Assembly: GCA_964475115.1 (NCBI GenBank)
Contig: CAYYVJ010000118.1
Span: 1 to 5,125, forward strand
From: CAYYVJ01 sp964475115
GTDB lineage: Bacteria > Bacillota > Clostridia > Lachnospirales > Lachnospiraceae
Direction: 5' to 3'
Length of the DNA: 5,125 nucleotides
Position 1 is the stretch's first letter; every line of letters starts with the position of its first letter. The position numbers were made by a program, and so were the translations under genes. The notes beneath the pieces are model-generated. The model did not search any database. It was not told the origin of the DNA and was given only the letters and a program-made list of their open reading frames with translations. Positions 1 through 5,125 of this stretch are shown here, in pieces.

Positions 1-396
1 GATGTTCAGTTTATGATTTATTTTCTTATTCCAGTTAAAGTAAAATACCTGGCATATATAAATGGAGCATTTTTCTTGCTGTCAATTATAACCGCAGTGA
101 TAAACAGAGATTGGGGAATTGTAATAGCAGTTACGATCTCATTACTTAATTTTTCTATTTATTTCTTTACAACAAGAAATTATAAAAGAATTTCACCTAG
201 TGAACTTCGTAGAAAAAAAGTATATCAACAACAAGTTAAGCAGACTAAGAATATAACTAAGCATAAATGTGCGGTTTGTGGAAGGTCAGAGAAAGACGAC
301 GAAAACTTGGAGTTTCGTTTTTGTTCAAAATGTGAAGGGAATTATGAATATTGCCAAGATCATTTGTTTACACATGAGCATGTGAAAAAAAATTAA
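1..396 (+). CDS. Membrane protein with C-terminal Cys/His zinc-binding-like tail (5' end cut by window)
   Basis: The reading frame is open from the first base, reading D-V-Q-F before the first internal Met at 13, so that Met is probably not the start and the gene enters from outside the window. The 131 visible residues show hydrophobic stretches at about 4-12, 17-34 and 38-56, then a basic region (about 59-85) and a Cys/His-rich tail: C90-x2-C93, C108-x2-C111, C118-x2-H121, H125 and H127. Paired CxxC knuckles followed by CxxH and HxH suggest a structural zinc site, somewhat like a treble-clef or B-box cross-brace. Similar proteins are, as I recall, conserved in Lachnospiraceae and sometimes labelled rhomboid-like; the part that would hold a rhomboid active site is not visible, so protease activity cannot be judged. 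The basic region and tail are probably cytoplasmic (positive-inside rule, inference). pyk begins 30 nt after its stop with no terminator between, so the two may share a transcript. Function unknown. Confidence 0.8.
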   Translation, partial: DVQFMIYFLIPVKVKYLAYINGAFFLLSIITAVINRDWGIVIAVTISLLNFSIYFFTTRNYKRISPSELRRKKVYQQQVKQTKNITKHKCAVCGRSEKDDENLEFRFCSKCEGNYEYCQDHLFTHEHVKKN

Positions 397-416
397 AGAA
401 AGACATTACCCTATTT

Positions 417-421
417 GGAGG
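417..421 (+). promoter_or_regulatory. Shine-Dalgarno site that fixes the pyk start at 427
   Basis: GGAGG lies 5 nt before ATG 427. It sits inside the reading that would begin at the in-frame TTG 415 (MEEFMKK...). That TTG has no comparable upstream site, only CATTACCCTAT, so initiation at 427 is strongly favoured. Confidence 0.85.
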
Positions 422-426
422 AATTT

Positions 427-1854
427 ATGAAGAAAACAAAGATTGTATGTACTATGGGACCTAATACTAATAACAGAGAACTAATGAAAAAATTAGTTGA
501 AAACGGAATGGATGTAGCTCGTTTCAATTTTTCTCATGGAGATTATGAGGAACAACTATCTAGAATTGAAATGCTTAGAGAGATTCGTGAAGAACTTGAT
601 TTACCTATTGCAATGCTCCTTGACACAAAAGGACCTGAAATACGTACAGGTTTATTGAAAGATGATATAAAAGTCAATTTAGTTGAAGGTGATGAGTATA
701 TCTTAACAACAAAAGAAATTGTTGGTGATGATAAAATTGGTCACATTAATTATGCTGGATTGCCACAAGATTTAGTGGTTGGAAATCAAATCCTAATTGA
801 TGATGGATTAATTGAACTTTTAGTAACAGCTTTAACTGATACAGATATTACATGTAAAATTATTAATGGTGGTGAATTAGGAAGCCGTAAAGGTGTAAAT
901 ATTCCTAATGTTAGTATTAAGTTACCTCCTCTTACTGAAAAAGATAAAGCAGATATTGTATTTGGTATTGAGCAAGGCTTCGATTTTATAGCAGCTTCAT
1001 TTGTTCGTAATGCAGCGTGTATTAATGAAATTAAAGAAATCTTAAAAAAATATGATGCAAAAACAACAATTATAGCAAAGATTGAAAATTCTGAAGGTAT
1101 TAATAACATAGATGAAATCATACAAGCGGCAGATGGTATCATGGTTGCCAGAGGTGATTTGGGTGTAGAAATTCCACCAGAACAAGTTCCACATATACAA
1201 AAGATGGTAATTAACAAGTGTAATGATAACTTTAAGCCGGTTATAACAGCAACACAAATGCTTGATTCTATGATTCGTAATCCTAGGCCTACCAGAGCAG
1301 AGGTTACTGACGTAGCAAATGCTATCTATGATGGTACAGATGCAATCATGTTATCTGGTGAAACAGCTATGGGTAAATACCCAGTTGAAGCACTGAAGAT
1401 GATGGCTCATATTGCGGAAGCAACAGAACAACACCTAGATTATGAAGGGTTATTAGATCGTAAGGAAATGCGTAGTACTAAGGGGATTTCTAGCGCAGTT
1501 AGTTATTCCTCAGTAGCAACTTCTTATAATTTGAAAGCAAAAGCAATTATTACTCCAAGCTTATCTGGTTTTACAGCAAGACTTGTTTCTAAATTTAAGC
1601 CAGAAGCGATGATAATTGGAACTTCACCAGATGAAACCATACTTAGAAGAATGCAAATATACTGGGGAGTAAAACCTTTGAAATCAAAAAGAGAGTGCTC
1701 AACAGATGCTATTATGGCAAGAGCGATTGATGTAACAAAAGAAACTGGTTTAATTGAAAAAGACGACTTGGTTGTTATAACAGCGGGTGTAACAACTCAA
1801 GATGGCCAAGGTGGCGGCGTTACTAATATAATGAAAATTGAAACAGTAAAATAG
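427..1854 (+). CDS. pyk: Pyruvate kinase
   Basis: This is the cytoplasmic glycolytic enzyme that transfers phosphate from phosphoenolpyruvate to ADP, giving pyruvate and ATP. Starting at ATG 427 it has 475 residues, the usual length for the short bacterial form without the extra C-terminal PEP-utiliser domain found in the roughly 585-residue Bacillus enzyme. The N-terminal barrel carries the ARFNFSHG motif (R32, N34, S36) and LDTKGPEIRTG (D66, T67, K68, E71, R73). A B domain follows at about 71-168. The active-site signature IIAKIENSEG holds catalytic K218 and metal ligand E220; ARGDLG supplies D244; T276 and the LSGETAMGKYP segment (309-319) are also intact. The T-K-x-x-E pattern in TKGPE is that of K+-dependent enzymes. 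The C domain from about 350 contains TPSLSGFT (376-383), aligned with the effector-phosphate loop, so allosteric activation by a sugar phosphate is plausible, but the effector cannot be read from the sequence. An extended TTG start at 415 is possible but unlikely. Confidence 0.97.
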   Translation: MKKTKIVCTMGPNTNNRELMKKLVENGMDVARFNFSHGDYEEQLSRIEMLREIREELDLPIAMLLDTKGPEIRTGLLKDDIKVNLVEGDEYILTTKEIVGDDKIGHINYAGLPQDLVVGNQILIDDGLIELLVTALTDTDITCKIINGGELGSRKGVNIPNVSIKLPPLTEKDKADIVFGIEQGFDFIAASFVRNAACINEIKEILKKYDAKTTIIAKIENSEGINNIDEIIQAADGIMVARGDLGVEIPPEQVPHIQKMVINKCNDNFKPVITATQMLDSMIRNPRPTRAEVTDVANAIYDGTDAIMLSGETAMGKYPVEALKMMAHIAEATEQHLDYEGLLDRKEMRSTKGISSAVSYSSVATSYNLKAKAIITPSLSGFTARLVSKFKPEAMIIGTSPDETILRRMQIYWGVKPLKSKRECSTDAIMARAIDVTKETGLIEKDDLVVITAGVTTQDGQGGGVTNIMKIETVK

Positions 1855-1865
1855 ATAATAAAACG

Positions 1866-1899
1866 AAAGCTCTCTGGTAATTGACAGAGAGCTTTTCTT
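1866..1899 (+). terminator. Rho-independent terminator of pyk
   Basis: A perfect 11-bp inverted repeat, AAAGCTCTCTG (1866-1876) and CAGAGAGCTTT (1885-1895), encloses an 8-nt loop, and the T-rich tail TTTTCTT runs to 1899. It begins 11 nt after the pyk stop. The loop and 3' arm overlap the -35 box of the next promoter. Confidence 0.92.
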
Positions 1900-1910
1900 A
1901 CTGTTATAAT
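1881..1910 (+). promoter_or_regulatory. Sigma-A-type promoter for the downstream four-gene unit
   Basis: TTGACA at 1881-1886 and TATAAT at 1905-1910 match both consensus hexamers exactly, with an 18-nt spacer and a TGT immediately before the -10 (extended -10 TGn). Transcription would start near 1917, giving a leader of about 50 nt before the ATG at 1967. The -35 box lies in the loop and 3' arm of the pyk terminator. An alternative -10-like TATAAT at 1933-1938 lacks a good -35. Confidence 0.8.
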
Positions 1911-1966
1911 ATTACTTAGTATGTAGTAAGCATATAATAAACAAAGAATATAAGAGAGGCTTAACA

Positions 1967-3403
1967 ATGTCAGACATATATAAAGTTATAAAAGAAATCG
2001 AAAAAAACAAAAATTTAGAGATAAATCTTTCCAAATATGCTAATAATCTAATGTCTTTATATCATAGATATTCGAACATAGGGTTTGCTTTTAATTATTA
2101 TACCTATTGTGAAATGATAGCTGAAAATCAAGGCGATAAAAAAACAAAAGTGTTAGAATTTACACAGGGACTAAACGAGGTAATAAGTAGTTATTTAGAA
2201 GGGAACTTAAGGGGCGAGAAACTGGAATCTGCCATAAGTCAGCTAAATGAGATTCGAGATAGTATTATAAGTTCTATGAAAGAATTGACTACTTATGTAG
2301 ATATATTTCAAATCTATGAGTATGCATTAAATCGTGTTGAATATCGTTTCTTTGAAAATGAATCTCAAGATGAAATGGTAGAAGAAGAGATTGTAATGGA
2401 GATTTTACAGTATATAGCAGCAGATAAAGATGCGGTTGTTGTAAATAGAAAAATGAAAGATATTTTAGGACAGCTACCTGTTCGAATGACAAAAAAGAAA
2501 TATTTCCAGATAATAAGTGATTCTTTTTCCCTATATAAAGAGGCGACTAAAAGTACGGTAGATGGCTTGTTGTACATGTTAAGAACTTCTACTATGCTAG
2601 AAAAACCAGAGGGAATGGATGATAATTATAAAGACTTATCTTCCATAGTGAAAGAATTTGAAGGAACTGATTTTGCATCAATTAGCAAAGAAGAATATGA
2701 GCTTTTAAAAGAGAAACTTAATTTTGGAACAGAATTCATTACCAATACCAGTGATATGCTTTTAATGTTAGCAGAGTTAATAAATAATAGTATGGTTGTT
2801 CTATTATCATTACCATATGCAATTACAGATACTTCAGAAGCTGAGAACTATATTGGAATAATTGAGTATGTAAATAGACAAATAATTAATTCAAATAGTA
2901 ATGAAGTACCTGAAGATGAGATCTATAATTTGTTTGAGAACCTAGAAGGAAATCAAGAACGTTTATTTAGTCAAATTCAAAAGATAGATTATTTACTTGA
3001 TACAGCAACATTGAATCAGGATCTTTTGAAAAGTTTAATGATTGATAAATTATATAATTCTTTACAATTAATCAGTAAATTAATTTCAACAAGTACTTTT
3101 GTAGATTTAAATGATTCAAATGATGAAATGGTTATTATTACGGATGAAGAATTAATGCAAATAAGAGATGGATTTATTGAAGAATTAATGATCCATTTAA
3201 AAAAGTTTCCTAAGCTAGTTAATCGTGGAATTATGGCAGCTACTTTGTCGATTATGCCTATTATTTTCAATAATCTAGATGAGTTCAAAGATTATGTAGA
3301 AAACTCATTGTCAATGTGTAGTGACTTAGACGAGAAAAAAGCTTCTATTACTTTAATTAAGAATATAATAGAAGATGATAATCTATGGAAAGAAAATAAA
3401 TGA
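1967..3403 (+). CDS. Uncharacterised helical protein, 478 residues
   Basis: I do not recognise a named domain. The protein appears almost wholly alpha-helical and acidic, with long runs of Leu/Ile/Glu/Lys and few Gly or Pro; it has no signal peptide and only two Cys (48 and 451). The stretch LPVRMTKKKYF (170-180), followed by a helix to about 206, contains the most distinctive residues and may be a conserved core. Hydrophobic helices at about 264-286 and 421-434 are interrupted by polar residues and look like buried helices rather than membrane spans, so a cytoplasmic location is inferred. ATG 1967 has AGAGG (1955-1959) 7 nt upstream. It is first in a unit with the 105-residue protein, DUF2953 and ytfJ genes, behind a consensus promoter. 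Base composition matches its neighbours. A link to envelope or spore functions rests only on this neighbourhood. Confidence 0.9.
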   Translation: MSDIYKVIKEIEKNKNLEINLSKYANNLMSLYHRYSNIGFAFNYYTYCEMIAENQGDKKTKVLEFTQGLNEVISSYLEGNLRGEKLESAISQLNEIRDSIISSMKELTTYVDIFQIYEYALNRVEYRFFENESQDEMVEEEIVMEILQYIAADKDAVVVNRKMKDILGQLPVRMTKKKYFQIISDSFSLYKEATKSTVDGLLYMLRTSTMLEKPEGMDDNYKDLSSIVKEFEGTDFASISKEEYELLKEKLNFGTEFITNTSDMLLMLAELINNSMVVLLSLPYAITDTSEAENYIGIIEYVNRQIINSNSNEVPEDEIYNLFENLEGNQERLFSQIQKIDYLLDTATLNQDLLKSLMIDKLYNSLQLISKLISTSTFVDLNDSNDEMVIITDEELMQIRDGFIEELMIHLKKFPKLVNRGIMAATLSIMPIIFNNLDEFKDYVENSLSMCSDLDEKKASITLIKNIIEDDNLWKENK

Positions 3404-3457
3404 TTATAAACTGGAAAATTGTGGAATACTCTAAAATAAAATGATATGGGTGATTAA
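3404..3457 (+). other. Short intergenic gap without terminator
   Basis: I see no hairpin and no convincing promoter in these 54 nt. GGGTGAT (3448-3454), complementary to the 16S rRNA 3' end, lies just before ATG 3458 and serves as its ribosome binding site. Read-through from the 478-residue gene is expected. Confidence 0.5.
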
Positions 3458-3775
3458 ATGAGATGGTATAGAAGTTTATTTGTAGGGACAACTGCAGAAA
3501 AAACCAAGAATCAGATTGTGGAAAAATTAAATTCTAACAAGCCTCAATTAAATGTATTTGTTTTAACATTACCGTCAAATGAGAAAAATTTACTAGATAT
3601 TTTTCCATCTAATATCTTATTGCAACCATATTATAAAAAGCAAGATTATTTTGTGGTGGGACTAGCCAAAGGTTATGAGGAAGCTTTAGAAGTTATGACA
3701 CAGATTATTATGGATACTTATAATGAAACAGGGGGGTTCCATGTAAAAGAATATTTAAGATTTAAGACATCTTAA
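3458..3775 (+). CDS. Small uncharacterised alpha/beta protein, 105 residues
   Basis: No family is recognised with certainty. The sequence alternates likely strands and helices: strand RSLFVG (5-10), helix about 11-25, strand LNVFVLTLP (31-39), strand DYFVVGLAKG (63-72), helix about 73-91, and strand FHVKEYLRF (94-102). This beta-alpha-beta-beta-alpha-beta order is that of ferredoxin-like folds, which is an inference from pattern only. There is no signal peptide, no membrane segment and no Cys, so a soluble cytoplasmic protein is likely. ATG 3458 is preceded by GGGTGAT with a short 3-nt gap; no better start exists. It lies 54 nt after the 478-residue gene and 19 nt before the DUF2953 gene, suggesting co-transcription. 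A run of six G (3731-3736) encodes Gly-Gly and looks incidental. Confidence 0.87.
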   Translation: MRWYRSLFVGTTAEKTKNQIVEKLNSNKPQLNVFVLTLPSNEKNLLDIFPSNILLQPYYKKQDYFVVGLAKGYEEALEVMTQIIMDTYNETGGFHVKEYLRFKTS

Positions 3776-3794
3776 ATACATGGTGGTGTAAAAT

Positions 3795-4646
3795 ATGTTA
3801 CATATCTTATTATTTATATTGAAAATAATTGGAATTCTATTATTGAGTATCATAGGTATTTTAGTTTTGGTCCTTTTAATTATTTTATTGGTTCCTATAA
3901 GATATGTGGCAAAAGGAGAACTTTATCATGAAAGAAGCATAACACTTAAAATATCGTGGCTTCTTAGTTTGTTTAGCTTTCTACTTGTTTATGAAGATGG
4001 AAAGATAAAGAGTTATGTTAAAATACTAGGATTTACTCTTAAGGAAAAGAAAAAGGATAAGGAAGAAATAGCATCTGCTGTAAAAGTAACGGTAGATGAA
4101 GCTGCTGATGAGTCCAAAGAAATTCTAAGAGAAACAAGTGGAGTGGATTTGGAAGAATTAGAAGAGGTAACGAAGGAAAATAAGAAAGAAAAGAAAGCTA
4201 AGAAAAAAAATATTGAAAAAGAAATGTCATGGTGGGAAAAGTTAAAATTTACCTTTCATAGATTCTGTGATAGAATAAAAACAATAAGGGATAATAAGAA
4301 TAAATTTATAGAGTTTATTACAAATGAAGAAAATAAAAAAGTTTTTAAATTAGTAAAAAAACAGTTATTTGCTTTATTAAAACATATTAAACCAAAACAT
4401 TTACGAGGAAATCTAGAATTTGGATTTGAGGATCCATCATTAACAGGTTGTTTATTAGGATTCGTTTATATGTTCTATCCTAAATACTACAAAAACTTTA
4501 CAATCGTAGGAAATTTTGAAACTGTAATTATAAAAGGAGATTTTTATTTAAGAGGAAGAATAAGATTATTATCTCTACTTATAATAGGTGTAAAGCTTAT
4601 AATTGATAAGAATGTTAGAAGAATGATTAAGATGATTAAAAAATAG
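3795..4646 (+). CDS. DUF2953 family membrane-anchored protein (YtfI-like)
   Basis: The 283-residue protein starts with a long hydrophobic helix (about 4-35, nearly all Leu/Ile/Val) ending in VPIRY and then a KGELYHE strand, as in DUF2953 proteins. Charged Lys/Glu-rich sequence fills about 83-143 and looks like a disordered or coiled-coil insert. The diagnostic C-terminal part includes GFEDPSLTG (210-218), a further hydrophobic patch GCLLGFVYMFYP, and a beta-rich tail ending in a hydrophobic segment (258-270) and a basic end. The N-terminal helix probably anchors it in the membrane; the function of the family is unknown. In B. subtilis the homologue YtfI is encoded next to YtfJ, and here too the YtfJ-family gene follows after 11 nt, which supports both calls. 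GGTGGTG (3782-3788) lies 6 nt before the ATG. An in-frame ATG at 3780 stops after three codons and is not a start. Confidence 0.85.
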   Translation: MLHILLFILKIIGILLLSIIGILVLVLLIILLVPIRYVAKGELYHERSITLKISWLLSLFSFLLVYEDGKIKSYVKILGFTLKEKKKDKEEIASAVKVTVDEAADESKEILRETSGVDLEELEEVTKENKKEKKAKKKNIEKEMSWWEKLKFTFHRFCDRIKTIRDNKNKFIEFITNEENKKVFKLVKKQLFALLKHIKPKHLRGNLEFGFEDPSLTGCLLGFVYMFYPKYYKNFTIVGNFETVIIKGDFYLRGRIRLLSLLIIGVKLIIDKNVRRMIKMIKK

Positions 4647-4650
4647 GAGG
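4645..4650 (+). promoter_or_regulatory. Shine-Dalgarno site of the ytfJ-family gene, overlapping the upstream stop codon
   Basis: AGGAGG lies 7 nt before ATG 4658 and shares its first two bases with the TAG stop (4644-4646) of the DUF2953 gene. This arrangement fits translational coupling of the two genes. Confidence 0.8.
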
Positions 4651-4657
4651 AGAAGGA

Positions 4658-5035
4658 ATGACAGACAATAGCTTTAATTCAACCGTAGAATCGTTATTTA
4701 AGGGAATGGACAGCTTTATTACAACTAAGACTGTGGTAGGAGATGCAATTCATGTAGGAGATATTATAATATTACCTCTTGTAGAAGTTACTTTTGGAGT
4801 GGGAGCTGGAGCTGCTTCTGAAGACAGAAAAAACAATGGTGGTGGTGGAATGGGTGGTAAGATTATACCTAGTTCCGTACTAGTAATCCAAAATGGTTCC
4901 GCTAAGCTAGTGAACGTTAAAAATCAAGATGGTATCAATAAGATACTTGATATGGTTCCAGACTTTGTAAATAGATTTTCCTCTAAGGAAAATAAAAAGA
5001 AAGAAGATCCAGTAGAAGATTTTACAGTAGAATAA
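4658..5035 (+). CDS. ytfJ: YtfJ/GerW family protein
   Basis: The 125-residue protein has the full family layout: an N-terminal helix (SFNSTVESLFKGMDSF, 5-20), the conserved core TVVGDAIHVGDIIILPLVEV (25-44), the small-residue strand FGVGAGA (46-52), a glycine-rich linker (GGGGMGG, 61-67), a second strand block (IIPSSVLVIQNG, 69-80), and a C-terminal helix with LDMVPDFVNRF (97-107). A charged tail KENKKKEDPVEDF ends it. The family (Spore_YtfJ) includes B. subtilis YtfJ, made in sporulating cells, and Streptomyces GerW, needed for germination; the molecular role is unknown. The protein has no signal peptide. It is the last gene of the unit begun at 1967. Members also occur outside spore formers, so its presence does not prove sporulation. 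Confidence 0.93.
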   Translation: MTDNSFNSTVESLFKGMDSFITTKTVVGDAIHVGDIIILPLVEVTFGVGAGAASEDRKNNGGGGMGGKIIPSSVLVIQNGSAKLVNVKNQDGINKILDMVPDFVNRFSSKENKKKEDPVEDFTVE

Positions 5036-5059
5036 AAATTATATTTGTATTTTTAGAGC

Positions 5060-5102
5060 TCCCTCTGCATACTATAGATTATAGGAAAGTATGACAGGGG
5101 GA
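5060..5102 (+). promoter_or_regulatory. Hairpin covering the Shine-Dalgarno site of the next gene
   Basis: The left arm TCCCTCTGCATACT (5060-5073) pairs with AGTATG (5088-5093), then, past an unpaired A5094, with CAGGGGGA (5095-5102). This gives 14 pairs including one G-U, around a 14-nt loop. The right arm holds AGGGGG (5096-5101), the ribosome binding site for ATG 5109. TTTT follows at 5103-5106, so it could also act as a weak terminator for the ytfJ transcript, although the T tract is short and runs into the start codon. Confidence 0.6.
5068..5076 (+). promoter_or_regulatory. Possible sporulation-sigma -10 element
   Basis: CATACTATA matches the B. subtilis sigma-G -10 consensus CATACTA and the sigma-K pattern CATANNNTA. 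The upstream region (TTATATTTGTATTTTTAG) holds no clear -35 match at the expected spacing, so this is only suggestive. A start near 5081 would give a leader of about 28 nt before ATG 5109. Confidence 0.25.
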
Positions 5103-5108
5103 TTTTAT

Positions 5109-5125
5109 ATGTCTAAAATAATAGG
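5109..5125 (+). CDS. Start of a further gene, cut by window end
   Basis: ATG 5109 is preceded by AGGGGG (5096-5101) at a 7-nt distance and opens a frame reading M-S-K-I-I followed by a glycine codon start (GG). Only about five codons are present, so the product cannot be identified. It begins 73 nt after the ytfJ-family stop, with the hairpin between them. Confidence 0.6.

Noticed and set aside
415..426. TTG start for pyk four codons upstream of ATG 427
   Set aside because: The GGAGG ribosome binding site lies within those codons and is properly spaced for ATG 427, and pyruvate kinases typically begin with a short stretch just before KTKIVCTMGP.
786..1257. Open frames on the minus strand inside pyk
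   Set aside because: They are antisense to a fully conserved enzyme gene, encode low-complexity Ile/Ser/Phe-rich sequence, and have no ribosome binding site or family likeness.
2289..3288. Open frames on the minus strand inside the 478-residue gene
   Set aside because: They are short and shadow the long + strand frame, which has the promoter, ribosome binding site and neighbours.
3419..3447. Promoter TTGTGG-N17-TGATAT before the 105-residue gene
   Set aside because: Each hexamer matches consensus at only three positions, and the -10 would abut the ribosome binding site.
3731..3736. G6 run as a phase-variation tract
   Set aside because: Six bases is short for slipped-strand switching, it lies near the gene's 3' end, and the frame is intact.
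4203..4210. A8 run as a programmed frameshift or slippage site
   Set aside because: Such runs are common in Lys-rich AT-rich genes. The 0 frame continues into the conserved DUF2953 domain, and no stimulatory structure was seen.
4838..4858. GGT repeat as a microsatellite
   Set aside because: It encodes the glycine-rich linker normal for YtfJ family proteins.
1..5125. Novel defence, mobile or RNA-based system
   Set aside because: No transposase, integrase, toxin, nuclease, reverse transcriptase, repeat array or structured RNA was seen; the composition is uniform and the genes are of core type.

Overview
The window reads as a low-GC, AT-rich chromosomal segment of an anaerobic Firmicute, most likely a clostridial species of the Lachnospiraceae type. 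The reasons are the strong Gram-positive Shine-Dalgarno sites, a codon use dominated by A/T third positions, a short K+-type pyruvate kinase, and a DUF2953 gene followed directly by a YtfJ/GerW gene, a pair known from Bacillus subtilis (ytfI-ytfJ) and clostridia. The family-level placement is inference. All genes lie on the + strand.

Left block (1-1899). The window opens inside a membrane-protein gene. Its visible C-terminal part has two or three hydrophobic segments and a Cys/His-rich tail that looks zinc-binding. Thirty bases later comes pyruvate kinase (pyk), complete, with every expected catalytic motif. Its real start is the ATG at 427, because the Shine-Dalgarno site lies inside the longer TTG-initiated reading. 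A perfect 11-bp hairpin with a T-rich tail closes this unit.

Right block (1881-5125). A near-ideal vegetative promoter (TTGACA, 18-nt spacer, TGTTATAAT) has its -35 box inside the pyk terminator. It should drive four closely spaced genes: a 478-residue mostly helical protein of unknown function, a 105-residue small alpha/beta protein of unknown function, a DUF2953 membrane-anchored protein (YtfI-like), and a YtfJ/GerW-family protein. Gaps between them are 54, 19 and 11 nt, with no terminator seen. YtfJ family proteins are linked to spores and germination, so this cluster may serve the spore or cell envelope, but the promoter looks housekeeping-type.

Right edge. After ytfJ, a 14-bp hairpin with one bulge has a 3' arm that contains the Shine-Dalgarno site of a new gene starting at 5109, of which only about five codons are visible. 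The left arm of the hairpin also holds a CATACTA motif resembling the -10 element of sporulation sigma factors. This suggests, without proving, that the downstream gene is translated poorly from the long operon transcript and well from a local one.

I saw no mobile element, CRISPR array, tRNA or rRNA, and no evidence of a defence system. The novelty here lies in two uncharacterised genes and in compact regulatory overlaps.
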